Positions 53,814 through 63,817 of a stretch of DNA of 64,000 bases are shown in pieces. Below the pieces are notes generated by a model. The model saw nothing but the letters and a program-made list of their open reading frames with translations, had not been told where the DNA came from and searched no databases. Origin of the DNA: Kitasatospora sp. NBC_01266 (GTDB lineage Bacteria; Actinomycetota; Actinomycetes; Streptomycetales; Streptomycetaceae); the NCBI RefSeq assembly GCF_036242395.1, contig NZ_CP108458.1:6386001-6450000 (forward strand), in the 5' to 3' direction. The first letter of the stretch is position 1. Every line of letters starts with the position of its first letter. Both the position numbers and the translations under genes were made by a program.

Positions 53814-54674
53814 CTACTCGGCCTCCGCCGAGCCGGTGAGCTGGAGTTTGCGCTGGGCGCGCTGGTAGAAGGTGGTCCCGCCGAGCCGGATCACCCGCGC
53901 GGCGGCAGGCCGCATGACGACGTCGATGACGTCGCCGGGCCGGGCGGCTCCCACGAGCCGGCCGTCCGCTTCGACGCCCAGCTCTCCGCTGGTGGGCAGG
54001 ACTTCGAGGGCGAGCTTCTCCCCGGCGGAGAGGAACAGCGCCCGGTTGAACGCGGAGTGCGGGGCGACCGGGATCACGAGCATGCCTTCCGCGCTCGGGG
54101 AGACGAGCGGACCTCCGGCGGAGAAGCTGTAGGCCGTCGAGCCGGTCGGCGTTGCCGCGATCACCGCGTCGGCGAGGTAGCGAACGAAGGAGTGCCCGTC
54201 CACGCGCAGCGAGACGGCGGCTGAGGGGTGTCCCGGCCTGCGGACCAGCACGATGTCGTTGAAGGCCACGGCCTCCCGCCCGGCGACGACGGCGCTCACC
54301 GCGGAGCGGGGCTCGGTGGTGAAGCGGTGCTCGTCGATGGCCGACAGGGCCGGCAGAAGCTCGGGGACGTCGATCTCGGCCAGGAACCCCAGTCGGCCGA
54401 GATTGACGCCCAGAACCGGAGCGTGCCCGGCTGCCGCCAGCCGCATCGCCCGCAGCACCGTGCCGTCCCCGCCCAGACCGACGATGAGGTCCGCCCGGCG
54501 CGACAGGTCCTCCGGAGTGACCGCGACCGCCCGGTCGGTCGTGCGCCCCACGTCCTGGGCGCACCCGAGGACGACAGCGCCGCGTGCGTGCGCCCAGGTG
54601 GCGATCGTCTCGGTGGCATGCCCACAATCACGTTGCGGATGCAGCACCAGCCCGACAGCGCTGACGGCTCGCAT
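53814..54674 (-). CDS. NAD kinase
   Basis: 286 residues. Has the diagnostic GGDGTVLRA (near 69), LGVNLGRLGFLAE, FNDIVLVR and TPTGSTAYSFSAGGP motifs of ATP-NAD kinases, which make NADP from NAD. Alone on its strand; convergent with nothing. Probably a second NAD kinase beside the housekeeping one, since in streptomycetes the housekeeping gene usually lies by recN, absent here. Confidence 0.92.
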   Translation of the reverse strand: MRAVSAVGLVLHPQRDCGHATETIATWAHARGAVVLGCAQDVGRTTDRAVAVTPEDLSRRADLIVGLGGDGTVLRAMRLAAAGHAPVLGVNLGRLGFLAEIDVPELLPALSAIDEHRFTTEPRSAVSAVVAGREAVAFNDIVLVRRPGHPSAAVSLRVDGHSFVRYLADAVIAATPTGSTAYSFSAGGPLVSPSAEGMLVIPVAPHSAFNRALFLSAGEKLALEVLPTSGELGVEADGRLVGAARPGDVIDVVMRPAAARVIRLGGTTFYQRAQRKLQLTGSAEAE

Positions 54675-54842
54675 GGACCGGCTCCTCAGGTGTCGACCAG
54701 TGGACGGCTCTTCCCCTTCGTGGTTTCAGTGACGCACGCGGCAACGGCCCGGACAACCCGGCGGGCGCGCGAGCCGCACCGTGGAGGTCGGGTCCGCCGC
54801 TCCGGTGACCGAAGCCGGTGCCACTGTGGGAGAGAGGCCGTC

Positions 54843-55463
54843 ATGGACACCGAATCGCTGGTACGCACCCGCCGCGCCCTGCACGCGGTCGCGGAGCTGG
54901 TGCTGGCCGGCCCGCAGTTCCGAACCAGCGGCACGATCAGGCTGCGTGCCTCCCTCGGCGGCTTCGCCACCTGTGCCGAGCCGAACGTGCAGGTCGTCGG
55001 TGCGGCTCTGGTGGCATCCGGACAGCGGCTCTTCCTGGAGCGGACCAGCTGCGCCGCGCTGGCGGCTGCGATCGGAGTCACGGCCGGTGCGCCCGCCGGG
55101 CTCTACCAGGGCGGATCCGGTGTCGGCCCCGAGGACGTGATCGAAGCCGATCCGCGACCCGCGCACTTGATCGCGCAGGGTTTCGCGGTCGGCGACGCCG
55201 CACTGCGCCGGATGTTTCCCGGGGCGGATCCGGTGATCTGGCCCGAGCACTTCGACATCGGCGTGACCGTGGCCGCGGTCGACTACGGAGTCTCCCCGGG
55301 CGACGACTTCCGGGCGGAGCCGTACGCCTACGTCGGCCCGCACGTCCGGCAGCAGGGGAAGTACTGGAACGCGCCGTTCGGCGCGGTGGCCACGGTCCGC
55401 GAGCTCGGCGGCGTGGACGGGGTGCTGGCCTTCTTCGAGCAGGGCCGTCAGCTCATCGCCTGA
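54843..55463 (+). CDS. Conserved-looking hypothetical protein
   Basis: 206 residues, soluble, with good codon bias. GAGAGG precedes ATG 54843. The sequence has VIWPEHFDIGVTVAAVDYG and GVSPGDDF, AEPYAYVGPH, YWNAPFG, in the manner of a beta-barrel ligand-binding protein. I do not recognise a named family. It is divergent from the NAD kinase. Confidence 0.75.
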   Translation: MDTESLVRTRRALHAVAELVLAGPQFRTSGTIRLRASLGGFATCAEPNVQVVGAALVASGQRLFLERTSCAALAAAIGVTAGAPAGLYQGGSGVGPEDVIEADPRPAHLIAQGFAVGDAALRRMFPGADPVIWPEHFDIGVTVAAVDYGVSPGDDFRAEPYAYVGPHVRQQGKYWNAPFGAVATVRELGGVDGVLAFFEQGRQLIA

Positions 55464-55493
55464 GCATCACCGACGGCCGCCGTGACGTTCGCT

Positions 55494-55541
55494 GTCAGGT
55501 CGTCAGGTCGTCAGGTCGTCAGGTCGTCAGGTCGTCAGGTC
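55494..55541. repeat. Tandem octamer GTCAGGTC x6
   Basis: Six perfect head-to-tail copies of GTCAGGTC. The LuxR regulator's stop codon (55535-55537, leftward) lies inside the last copy. A change in copy number would not alter the protein unless the stop itself is lost. Confidence 0.95.
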
Positions 55542-56239
55542 CGCGGGTCGCGGTGCGCGGGAACCGGGGGCCAGGTCCCCGGTGCGAGGACGCCGGTGGC
55601 GTAGGCGCGGGCGACCAGTGCCGCCCTGCTCGTCGTTCCCCAGCGCTGGGACAGCTGCCTGAAGTGGTAGTTGACCCCGTCGTCGGTCAGGCCGACCGCG
55701 CCGGCGATCTGGGTGGTCGTGCAGCCGCCTGCGGCCAGGGCCAGTATCTGCGCCTCCACGGCACTGAGTTGAGCGTGCTCCTCCGGGGCCGGGCCGGGGG
55801 CGGGCGCGGCGTGCTGGTCCACCATGCGCAGGAGCAGCAGGAGGTTCGGTGACGCGTCCGGCAGGTCGGTGACCACGTCGATGATCAGCTCGCCGTGGCG
55901 TTCGGCGCCGCTCGCGCTGGACCAGGAGACCTTGACCGGGTAGCGCGACCTGCGCCGCAGCCGTACCGCTTCGTTGACCGGGTGGAGTTGGGCACCGGCC
56001 GTCAGGCGGAAGAGTGCCAGCGCGTTGCGCCCGGTCAGGTGGCCGGGCAGGACGCCCCACTCCAGGGCCATCGCGGGGTTCACCACCCGAATCGTGCCGT
56101 CCGACTCGCAGAAGGCGGCCGGCAGCGGTAAGAGGTCGAACAGGATCAGCAGTCGGTTGCGCCAGAAGATGCCTCGCTCACGATCCGACATCGCGGCGTC
56201 GGCCAGCCGCCAGCCCGCCTGCTGTCCTTGGGGATCCAT
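55535..56239 (-). CDS. PAS domain LuxR-type regulator
   Basis: 234 residues. PAS-like fold near 30-140 (FCESDGTIRVVNPAMALEWG), C-terminal LuxR/GerE helix-turn-helix (LSAVEAQILALAAGGCTTTQ, IAGAVGLTDDGVNYHF). ATG at 56239 follows AGGAG. Divergent from the P450-reductase fusion with a 200-bp gap, so it likely senses a small molecule or redox state and controls that gene. Confidence 0.88.
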   Translation of the reverse strand: MDPQGQQAGWRLADAAMSDRERGIFWRNRLLILFDLLPLPAAFCESDGTIRVVNPAMALEWGVLPGHLTGRNALALFRLTAGAQLHPVNEAVRLRRRSRYPVKVSWSSASGAERHGELIIDVVTDLPDASPNLLLLLRMVDQHAAPAPGPAPEEHAQLSAVEAQILALAAGGCTTTQIAGAVGLTDDGVNYHFRQLSQRWGTTSRAALVARAYATGVLAPGTWPPVPAHRDPRT

Positions 56240-56439
56240 TACGCGCTCCTGTCTGTCGCGTCGTGCTGCTCCTATACCAGGGTGCCGGGACTCGCCAGTG
56301 CGAGGAGCCCGAGGCCACTACAAAATCATGTAGCCATCCGAGCGATCAACGTGCCCCGGGGGCGGGACGGTGGAGACGGCTGCCGCGGTCGTGGCGGCGC
56401 CATCCCGGTAAACCCCATATTCTGGAGGGCAGTTCACCC

Positions 56440-59400
56440 ATGGCCGATACCGTCCCCGCCGTCGACATCCCCGCTGTCGATATCCCCGCTGTCGACATCC
56501 CCGTCATCGACATCTCCGCCGTCGACTGGGGCAGCACGCCGACCCTGGGGCTGATGCAAGCGGCCCGGCGCCTCGGCCCGGCCTTCGCGCTGCGCGTGGA
56601 CGGCCAGGACAACCTCTTCGTCTCCGGCCTGGACCTCGCCACCGAGCTGGCCGACGATCAGCGGTTCACCAAGAACATCGGCCTCGGGGTGGCGAACCTG
56701 CGGCCGCTGCTGGGCGACGGGCTGTTCACCGCGCACATCACCGAGCCCAACTGGGCCAAGGCCCACGACATCCTCATGCCCGCCTTCGGCCTGGGGTCGA
56801 TGCGCACCTACCACCCGGTGATGCTGAAGGTCGCCCGCCGGCTCATCGGGTCCTGGGACCGCCAGGCCGCCACGGGGAGTCCGGTGGAGGTGGCCGACGA
56901 CATGACGCGGATGACGCTGGACACCATCGGACTGGCCGGATTCGACTTCGACTTCGGCTCCTTCGACCGCGACGAGCCGCACCCGTTCGTCAGCTCGATG
57001 GTGCGCTGCCTGGACTGGGCGATGACCTCGGTCGGCCGCAGCGCCGGGGTCGACCACAGCGAGCAGGACGAGGCGATGCGCGTCGACGCCGCCTACCTGG
57101 CCTCGGTGGTCGACGAGGTGATCGCCGCCCGCACCGTCGCCCCGGACACCGCACCCGGCCGGCCGCAGGACCTGCTGGGCCTGATGCTCACCGCGACGCA
57201 CCCTTCCGACGGCGCCACCCTGGACCCGGAGAACGTCCGCAAGCAGATCATCACCTTCCTGATCGCCGGGCACGAGACCACCTCGGGAGCCCTGGCCTTC
57301 GCCCTGTACTACCTGGCCAAGAACCCGGCCGTGTTGAGCCTGGCGCAGCACGAGGTCGACGAGATGTGGGGCGACACCCCCACCCCGGAGCCCGCCTTCG
57401 AGGACGTCGGACGCCTGCGCTACACCAGGCAGGTGTTGAACGAGGCCCTGCGGCTGTGGCCCACCGCCCCCGGGTTCGCGCGCGAGGCGCGTCAGGACAC
57501 CGTCCTGGGCGGCCGCATTCCGCTGCGGGCCGGACAGAGCGTCAGGGCCATCACCCCGATGCTCCACCGCGACCCGGTGTGGGGCGACAACCCCGAGCAG
57601 TTCGACCCCGCCCGCTTCGCGCCACAGGCGGTCGCCGCGCGCTCCCCGCACGCGTTCAAGCCGTTCGGAACGGGTGAACGCGCCTGCATCGGGAGGCAGT
57701 TCGCGCTGCACGAGGCCACCATGGTGCTCGCCATGGTGATCCACCGGTACCGGCTGATCGACCACGCCGACTACCAGCTGAAGCTGAAGCAGTCGCTCAC
57801 CATCAAGCCGGACGGCTTCACCCTCACGCTCGCCCCGCGTACCCCCGCCGACCGGGCCGCCAACCGCGCCGCACTGCCGATCGCGAGCGCCGCAGAGCCC
57901 GACAGCGGCCCGGCTGAGGCCGCCGACCTGCCCACCCGGGTACGCCAGGGCACCGGGCTGCTGCTGCTCCACGGCTCCAACTACGGGACCTGCCGCGACT
58001 TCGCCGCCGGGCTCGCCGACCTCGCCGCGGAGCTGGGGTGCGACACCGCCGTCGCCCCGCTGGACGCCCACCGTGGCGCGCTGCCCACCGACCGGCCCGT
58101 CGTGATCGTCACCGCCTCGTACAACGGCCAACCCACCGACGACGCGGCCGCGTTCGTGGACTGGCTGCGGCAAGCCCGGGACGGCGCGGCCGAGGGCGTC
58201 AGCTACGCCGTCCTCGGCGTCGGTGACCGCAACTGGTCCGCCACCTACCAGCGCATCCCCACCCTCGTCGACGACCGGCTCGCCGCCCTCGGTGCCACCC
58301 GCTTGCTCGACCGCGCGGAGGCCGACGCCTCCGGCGACCTGACCGGCAGCGTCAAGTCGTTCACCGCCGCGCTGCGCACCGCACTGCTGGAGCGGTACGG
58401 CGACCCCACCACCACCGCCGGGCCGCAGCACGAGCAGGACGAGCAGCACGAGCAGGACGGCCCCGCCTACACCGTCACCGAAGTCACCGGCGACGCGCTC
58501 GACGCCTTGGCCGCCCTGGCCGCCCGGCACGGCACGACGCCGATGACGGTCGTCGAGACCGCCGGCCTCACCCACCCGGAGTACCCGCGGGCCAAGCGCC
58601 TGGTCCGCCTCGCCCTGCCCGAGGGAACGGCCTACCGCACGGCCGACCACCTCACGGTGCTGCCGGCCAACGACCCCGCGCTCGTCGAGCGCGCCGCCCA
58701 CCTGCTCCAGGTCGACCTCGACACCGTCCTGAGCATCGTCCAGGGCCGCCCCCGCCGCGACCGGATCCCCGTCGACCGGCTGCTGACCGTCCGTCAGCTG
58801 CTCACCCGCCACGTCGAGTTGCAGGACCGCCCGACCGCGGCGCAACTGGCCGTGCTGGCCGCGCTCAACCCCTGCCCGCCCGAGCGGGCCGCGCTCGGTG
58901 CCCTCGCCGAGAACACCGACGCGCGCGCCGCCGACCAGCGCACCCTGCTGGACCTGATCGAGGACCACCCCGCCCTGCGCGGGGCCCTGAGCTGGCCCAC
59001 GCTGCTGGAGCTGCTGCCCCCGATCAGGCCCCGCCACTACTCCGTCTCCTCCTCGCCGACGGCTGACCCGCACCACGTCGACCTCATGGTCTCCCTGCTG
59101 GAGGCACCCGCCCGTTCGGGGCGCGGTACCTTCCGGGGCACCGGCTCCGGCTACCTGAACGCCGTACTGCCCGGCGACACCGTGCTCGCCCGGATCCAGC
59201 CGTGCCGCGAGGCCTTCCGGATCGGCCACGACGCCGACACCCCGATCATCATGATCGCCGCCGGCACCGGGCTCGCCCCGTTCCGCGCCGCCATCGCCGA
59301 CCGCCGCGCCCTGCTGGCCGACGGCACCCCGCTCGCCCCGGCGCTGTGCTACTTCGGCTGCGACGCCCCCGACGCCGACTACCTGCACGCCGACGAGCTG

Positions 59401-59703
59401 CGAGCCGCCGAGCGGGCCGGGGCGGTCTCCCTGCGCCCTGCCTTCAGCAGCGCCCCCGTCGACGGCCGGCGTTTCGTGCAGGACCGCATCGCCGCCGAGG
59501 CCGAGGAGGTGTGGGAGCTGCTGACCGCGGGAGCCCGGGTCCACGTCTGCGGCGACGGCGCCCGGATGGCCCCCGGCGTCCGGGACGCCTTCCAGGCCGT
59601 CTACCTGCGACAGACCCGAGGCGCCGACCGCACCGACGCCCAGCACTGGCTCCAGACCCTGATGGACCAGAGCCGGTACGTCGAAGACGTCTACAGCGGC
59701 TGA
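56440..59703 (+). CDS. Self-sufficient cytochrome P450-reductase fusion (CYP102 type)
   Basis: 1087 residues. P450 part (about 25-480): I-helix AGHETTSG, ExxR in NEALRLW, haem loop FGTGERACIG. Flavodoxin part (about 505-660): LLHGSNYGTCRDF, with PxYNGxP. Reductase part: RHYSVSSSP for FAD and AAGTGLAPFRA for NADPH, ending at VYSG. Works like Bacillus P450 BM3: hydroxylates fatty acids or similar using NADPH within one chain. The first 30 residues are a repeat of VDIPA units (see findings) not seen in BM3. ATG at 56440 has CTGGAGGGC upstream. Confidence 0.95.
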   Translation: MADTVPAVDIPAVDIPAVDIPVIDISAVDWGSTPTLGLMQAARRLGPAFALRVDGQDNLFVSGLDLATELADDQRFTKNIGLGVANLRPLLGDGLFTAHITEPNWAKAHDILMPAFGLGSMRTYHPVMLKVARRLIGSWDRQAATGSPVEVADDMTRMTLDTIGLAGFDFDFGSFDRDEPHPFVSSMVRCLDWAMTSVGRSAGVDHSEQDEAMRVDAAYLASVVDEVIAARTVAPDTAPGRPQDLLGLMLTATHPSDGATLDPENVRKQIITFLIAGHETTSGALAFALYYLAKNPAVLSLAQHEVDEMWGDTPTPEPAFEDVGRLRYTRQVLNEALRLWPTAPGFAREARQDTVLGGRIPLRAGQSVRAITPMLHRDPVWGDNPEQFDPARFAPQAVAARSPHAFKPFGTGERACIGRQFALHEATMVLAMVIHRYRLIDHADYQLKLKQSLTIKPDGFTLTLAPRTPADRAANRAALPIASAAEPDSGPAEAADLPTRVRQGTGLLLLHGSNYGTCRDFAAGLADLAAELGCDTAVAPLDAHRGALPTDRPVVIVTASYNGQPTDDAAAFVDWLRQARDGAAEGVSYAVLGVGDRNWSATYQRIPTLVDDRLAALGATRLLDRAEADASGDLTGSVKSFTAALRTALLERYGDPTTTAGPQHEQDEQHEQDGPAYTVTEVTGDALDALAALAARHGTTPMTVVETAGLTHPEYPRAKRLVRLALPEGTAYRTADHLTVLPANDPALVERAAHLLQVDLDTVLSIVQGRPRRDRIPVDRLLTVRQLLTRHVELQDRPTAAQLAVLAALNPCPPERAALGALAENTDARAADQRTLLDLIEDHPALRGALSWPTLLELLPPIRPRHYSVSSSPTADPHHVDLMVSLLEAPARSGRGTFRGTGSGYLNAVLPGDTVLARIQPCREAFRIGHDADTPIIMIAAGTGLAPFRAAIADRRALLADGTPLAPALCYFGCDAPDADYLHADELRAAERAGAVSLRPAFSSAPVDGRRFVQDRIAAEAEEVWELLTAGARVHVCGDGARMAPGVRDAFQAVYLRQTRGADRTDAQHWLQTLMDQSRYVEDVYSG

Positions 59704-59762
59704 GGACCGGCAACGACGACCGGCGGGATCTCGCCCGGGTGGCGTTCGCGGCGGCTGCTCCG

Positions 59763-60932
59763 CTACGTCAGCCGGTCGCGGTTCTGCGCGGCGACGGCGC
59801 GGACGAGTGCGGCGAACCGGGCGCGGCTGCGGCGCTGGTGCCGCTCGGCGGTCTCGTCGTCCGACTCGTCCTCGCCGTCCTCGCCGTCCGGCTCGTCGCC
59901 CTCGTCGCCCTCGTCGTCGGGTTCGGCGTACTCGTCGTGCAGGAGCCAGCAGCCGTTGATGCCGGTGAGGAGGTCTTCGAGGAGGTCGCGGGCGGGCCGG
60001 CGCGGGTCCAGCGGGGTCAGGCGGACACCGATGAGTACCGCGCCCGACTCGGCGTCGTCGGCGTACTCGGTGATCAGCTCCTCGGCTTCGGCGAGTTGTT
60101 CGCGGAAGGCGATCGGGTCGGGCAGCACGCCGTCGGCGACCTTCATGGCGTGGCGCACCAGCCCGGTGACGGCGTCGTAGGGGGACACGCCGTCGTCCAG
60201 GAGTTCGAGGACGAGCGTGGGTGTCGCGTGGGGGAGGGCCTCGATGGTGTCCGCCTCGCGCACCACCTCGGTCGGTGCGTGTCCGGACACCTCGGAGACG
60301 GCTTCGGCGGCCGCGTACAGCCAGTGGGCGGCTGCCACGGCCGCGGCGGTCGGGTCGATGTCGGAGTAGAGGGCGGCCGGGCCGAACGGGTCCTCGTCCA
60401 GTAGCCGGTCGGCGGCGGCGACTTGGACGGGGGAGGCGCCTTCGCGGCTGAGCAGGACGGCCTGCTGGGCGCGGCCGGTGAGGTCGCCGAGTTCGGCGCC
60501 CTCGACGGCGGCCAGCTCCATCGCGGTTTCGGCCCGGATCGCCTCGGTCAACTCCGGGATGTCCAGGGCGATGAGCGCTCGGCCGACGCGGTGGGCGTTC
60601 TCCAGCACGGGGCTGTAGGAGACGGTCATGGTGCCGCCATGGGGGAGGTTCGGCGCGGCCACGGCCTTGGCGACCTCGCCGAACGCCTTGCGTTCCTGCT
60701 CCCGGCGCCAGCCCTCGCTGTTCACCTCCAACGAGTCGGCGGCGCTGGCCGGGTGGGTGTAGGTGCGCCAGGCCGCCGTCGACAGCTGGGTGAGGGCTGC
60801 GGCCAGGCGGGAGAGCGCGGCGATGTCGGTGCCGGCCGGGAGTGCGGCGATCCGGGTGGCCAGTTCGCCCTGCCCGGTTCCCCAGGCGGCGATGAGTTCG
60901 TGTCGAACAGGGTCGACGCAGTAGCGGGTCAT
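59763..60932 (-). CDS. Hypothetical protein with acidic C-terminal stretch
   Basis: 389 residues, mostly alpha-helical by look, no membrane segment. Residues about 335-370 are almost only Asp, Glu and Gly (DDEGDEGDEPDGEDGEDESD). No family recognised. ATG at 60932. 18 bp after the stop of the DipZ-like remnant and in the same direction; possibly one transcript. Confidence 0.75.
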   Translation of the reverse strand: MTRYCVDPVRHELIAAWGTGQGELATRIAALPAGTDIAALSRLAAALTQLSTAAWRTYTHPASAADSLEVNSEGWRREQERKAFGEVAKAVAAPNLPHGGTMTVSYSPVLENAHRVGRALIALDIPELTEAIRAETAMELAAVEGAELGDLTGRAQQAVLLSREGASPVQVAAADRLLDEDPFGPAALYSDIDPTAAAVAAAHWLYAAAEAVSEVSGHAPTEVVREADTIEALPHATPTLVLELLDDGVSPYDAVTGLVRHAMKVADGVLPDPIAFREQLAEAEELITEYADDAESGAVLIGVRLTPLDPRRPARDLLEDLLTGINGCWLLHDEYAEPDDEGDEGDEPDGEDGEDESDDETAERHQRRSRARFAALVRAVAAQNRDRLT

Positions 60933-60950
60933 GACGGACCACCTAGCGGG

Positions 60951-61712
60951 TCAGCCGAAGGTGAAGGAGTAGGCGCTCACCCCCGGGGAGAGCGTGACCT
61001 GGAGTGAACCCCGCTCGGGGGTCGAGCGGTTGAGCAGAGTGTAGATGTTCGGTGCGCCGGAGACCGGGAAGGTGGTGGTCTTCCCGTCGGCCGTGGCGGT
61101 GATGGTGCCGGTGCCGCCGACGTCGAGGTAGATGTCGTCGGCCTGGTAGTTCAGGGTGATCCCGGCGTTAGCCTTCGCGGTCAGGGACTCGTCGCTGACC
61201 GACCAGGTGCCGGTGAGCGCGAACTGGTCGTCGGGGACGGTCGCGGGGTAGTGGAAGGCGGCTGTCCCCGGGGCGAGTGCGGTGTCGCCGGCGTAGCCGG
61301 TGGCGCGGGCGGATCCGAGGTAGGTCTCCGGGGTCTGCGCGCTGCTGGTGGGCGTGCGGTCGGCGACCTGGGTCGCGGCGGGCAGGGTGCGGCCCGGGTG
61401 TGCGGTGGTGAGGAGTTGGCGGATCAGCGACTCGGTGCCGGGGTAGTCGCCTTCGCCGATGGAGACGTAGCGCACGGTGCCCGTCGAGTCGATCAGGTAC
61501 TCGGCGGGCCAGGACTGGTTGGCGTAGTCGTTCCAGGTCGTGTAGTCGTTGTCGAGCGCCACCGGGTACGGCCGCCGACCGCCGGGGCCCGCGCCGTCCC
61601 GGGCGCCCTGCGCCCCGCCGGACAGGAAGATCACCGGTAGCACCGGCAGGATGCAGGGCGAGATCCCGGTGATCAGACCTCCCACGAGTCCGATCAGGAC
61701 GAGCGTGATCAC
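60951..61712 (-). pseudogene. DipZ-like protein with large in-frame deletion
   Basis: 253 residues. The N-terminus is the first membrane helix of CcdA/DipZ (TGISPCILPVLPVIFLSGGA). At residue about 49-51 (GGRRPY-PVALDN) it jumps straight to the last part of the thioredoxin domain (YTTWNDYANQSWPAEYLIDS) and the C-terminal beta domain. The other membrane helices and the whole CxxC region of normal DipZ (around 300 residues) are missing, yet the frame stays open. GTG start with GGAGG. Full-length proteins carry reducing power across the membrane; this form cannot. Confidence 0.8.
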
Positions 61713-61918
61713 TGGGGCCTCCGAGTGGCCGTGCCGGGCGGTGTCACCAGCACCTGGTGCGATCGCCAGCGTAGATCCGCAGGGTGAGAGCCTCCTCGGA
61801 GTCGGCTCCCAGCCGCCTTACCGCTTTCTTACCGGTCGCGTGCCCGCGCTGCGGGCCTCGTCCTCCTTTGGCGGGCGTCGGCGCGCGGGATTGCCTGCCC
61901 CGGACCTAACTTGGCGTT

Positions 61919-63073
61919 ATGGGAGATAACTCTGAGTCATTTCAGCCGGCTGTAGGGGGACGGGCGAAAGCCTGGCTCCGGACCGGCCTGACCTCGGCGG
62001 CCGTGCTGCTGTTCGGGGTTTCGGCCTCGGCCGGGGCCGCCGCCGACGAACCGTTCCTCGGGCCGTTGAACACGGTCACGACGGTGGCCTCGACCGTCCC
62101 CGCCAACGGGGACCAGAACCCGTACGGCACCGCGGTGGTGCGGCACAGCGTCGGTGAGCTGCGCCGGGGCAGCGTGTTGGTCAGCAACTTCAACAACGCG
62201 CAGAATCACCAGGGCACCGGCAGCACCCTGGTCCAGGTGAGCCCGGACGGCGCCGTCAGCCTGTTCGCGCAGATCGACCCGGCGCACCTTCCCGGGCCGT
62301 GCCCCGGCGGCATCGGGCTCACGACGGCACTGTCGATCCTGCCGGACGGCTGGGTGGTGGTCGGCAGCCTGCCCACCTCGGACGGTACCTCGGCCACCGC
62401 GCAGGCCGGCTGCCTGCTGGTGCTGGACAGCCACGGCACCGTACGCGAGACGATCGCGGGCGACGGCATCAACGGTCCGTGGGACATGACCGCCCGCAGT
62501 TCCGGTGACCGGACCGAGCTGTTCGTGACGAACGTGCTCAACGGGACGGTCGCCGGCGGCGGTTCGGAGGTGGATCGGGGCACCGTGCTGCGGATCACGC
62601 TGGACCGGCACGGTGACGAGCCGCCGCGGCGGGTGGCGACCACGGTGATCGGCTCGGGCTTCGGCCAGCAGACGGATCCGGCCGCCCTGGTGATCGGTCC
62701 CACCGGCGTCGGGCTCGACGACGAGGGCACGCTCTTCGTGGCCGACACCCTCGGCAACCGGATCACCGCGATCCCGGACGCGGTCAAGCGTGACACCGAC
62801 GCCGGCACCGGACGGGTCGTCAGCTCCGGCGGCAACCTCAACGGCCCGCTCGGGCTGGCCGTCTCGCCCTGCGGCACGATCCTCACGGCGAACTCCGGGG
62901 ACGGCAACCTCGTGGAGACCACTGCGGGCGGTGACCAGGTGGCGGTCCGCCAGCTCGACTCCAGCGGCACGCCGCCCGGCGCCGGTGCGCTGTTCGGGCT
63001 CGCGGTGAGCCTCGACGCGGACGCGGTGTACTTCGTCGACGACGCGACCAACCAGCTGGACGTCCTGCACTGA
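61919..63073 (+). CDS. Secreted NHL/beta-propeller-like protein
   Basis: 384 residues. Signal peptide: hydrophobic 24-44, cleavage near SAGAAADEP. The rest has repeated blades of NHL type (TLVQVSPDGAVSLFAQI, GVGLDDEGTLFVADTLGNRI, GLAVSPCGTILTANSGDGNL). Likely an extracellular or wall-linked binding or scaffold protein. ATG at 61919 has no clear ribosome site; a GTG further in is possible. Confidence 0.8.
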   Translation: MGDNSESFQPAVGGRAKAWLRTGLTSAAVLLFGVSASAGAAADEPFLGPLNTVTTVASTVPANGDQNPYGTAVVRHSVGELRRGSVLVSNFNNAQNHQGTGSTLVQVSPDGAVSLFAQIDPAHLPGPCPGGIGLTTALSILPDGWVVVGSLPTSDGTSATAQAGCLLVLDSHGTVRETIAGDGINGPWDMTARSSGDRTELFVTNVLNGTVAGGGSEVDRGTVLRITLDRHGDEPPRRVATTVIGSGFGQQTDPAALVIGPTGVGLDDEGTLFVADTLGNRITAIPDAVKRDTDAGTGRVVSSGGNLNGPLGLAVSPCGTILTANSGDGNLVETTAGGDQVAVRQLDSSGTPPGAGALFGLAVSLDADAVYFVDDATNQLDVLH

Positions 63074-63229
63074 TCGGATCACCGCGGCGGTGACAGCGCA
63101 GTACGCCAAGTGGGTGAGGCTGTTGCCCTGCCTGGCCCGCTCGACCCGCCGGGTCGAGCGGGCCAGGTGGTGGGCGTGGGTGCCGACGCGGACACTGGCC
63201 GTATGCCCCTCGCGTGAAAGTAGTCCCTG

Positions 63230-63817
63230 ATGAAGCCTGTTCTCTCAGCAGTTGCGGGTGCTGCCGCCCTGGCGGCCCTGGTGGCCGGCTGTTCCAGCAG
63301 CTCCAGTTCCAGCTCCAAGTCCACGTCGAGTTCCGCGTCCGCGCCTTCGGTAAGCGCAACGGCCGCACCGGCCAGTGGGGTTGCCACCCTGAAGACCGCC
63401 AACTCGCCCGACGGGCAGATCCTGGTCGACGGATCCGGCCGGACGCTCTACCTCTTCGAGTCGGACACCGGCTCGACCTCGACCTGCAACGGTTCGTGCG
63501 CGGCCGCGTGGCCGCCGCTCCTCACGACCGGAGCGCCGAACTCCAGCGGGGTCACCGCGTCCCTGGTCGGCACGAGCACGAGGGCGGACCACACGACCCA
63601 GGTCACCTACAAGGGCCACCCGCTGTACCTCTTCGCCGACGACGCCAAGGCCGGGGACGTCAACGGTCAGGGCGCCACGGCGTTCGGCGGGAAGTGGTAC
63701 GTGGTCAGCCCCAGCGGTGCGGCGATCACCAGCACGGGCACCCCCACGGCCACCAGCACGGCCACCACTCCTGCGGCCACGCCGAGCAGCACGTCAGGCG
63801 GTGGCGGCGGCTACTGA
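63230..63817 (+). CDS. Secreted-repeat lipoprotein (COG4315 type)
   Basis: 195 residues. Lipobox LVAGC at 17-21 followed by a Ser/Lys-rich linker, then two copies of the secreted-repeat unit (GRTLYLFESDTGSTSTCNGS and CAAAWPPL; GHPLYLFADDAKAGDVNGQ). The C-terminus is Thr/Ala-rich and ends GGGGGY. Predicted to be anchored to the outer face of the membrane. The last 24 bp overlap the tail of the leftward ArsR gene. Confidence 0.88.
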   Translation: MKPVLSAVAGAAALAALVAGCSSSSSSSSKSTSSSASAPSVSATAAPASGVATLKTANSPDGQILVDGSGRTLYLFESDTGSTSTCNGSCAAAWPPLLTTGAPNSSGVTASLVGTSTRADHTTQVTYKGHPLYLFADDAKAGDVNGQGATAFGGKWYVVSPSGAAITSTGTPTATSTATTPAATPSSTSGGGGGY

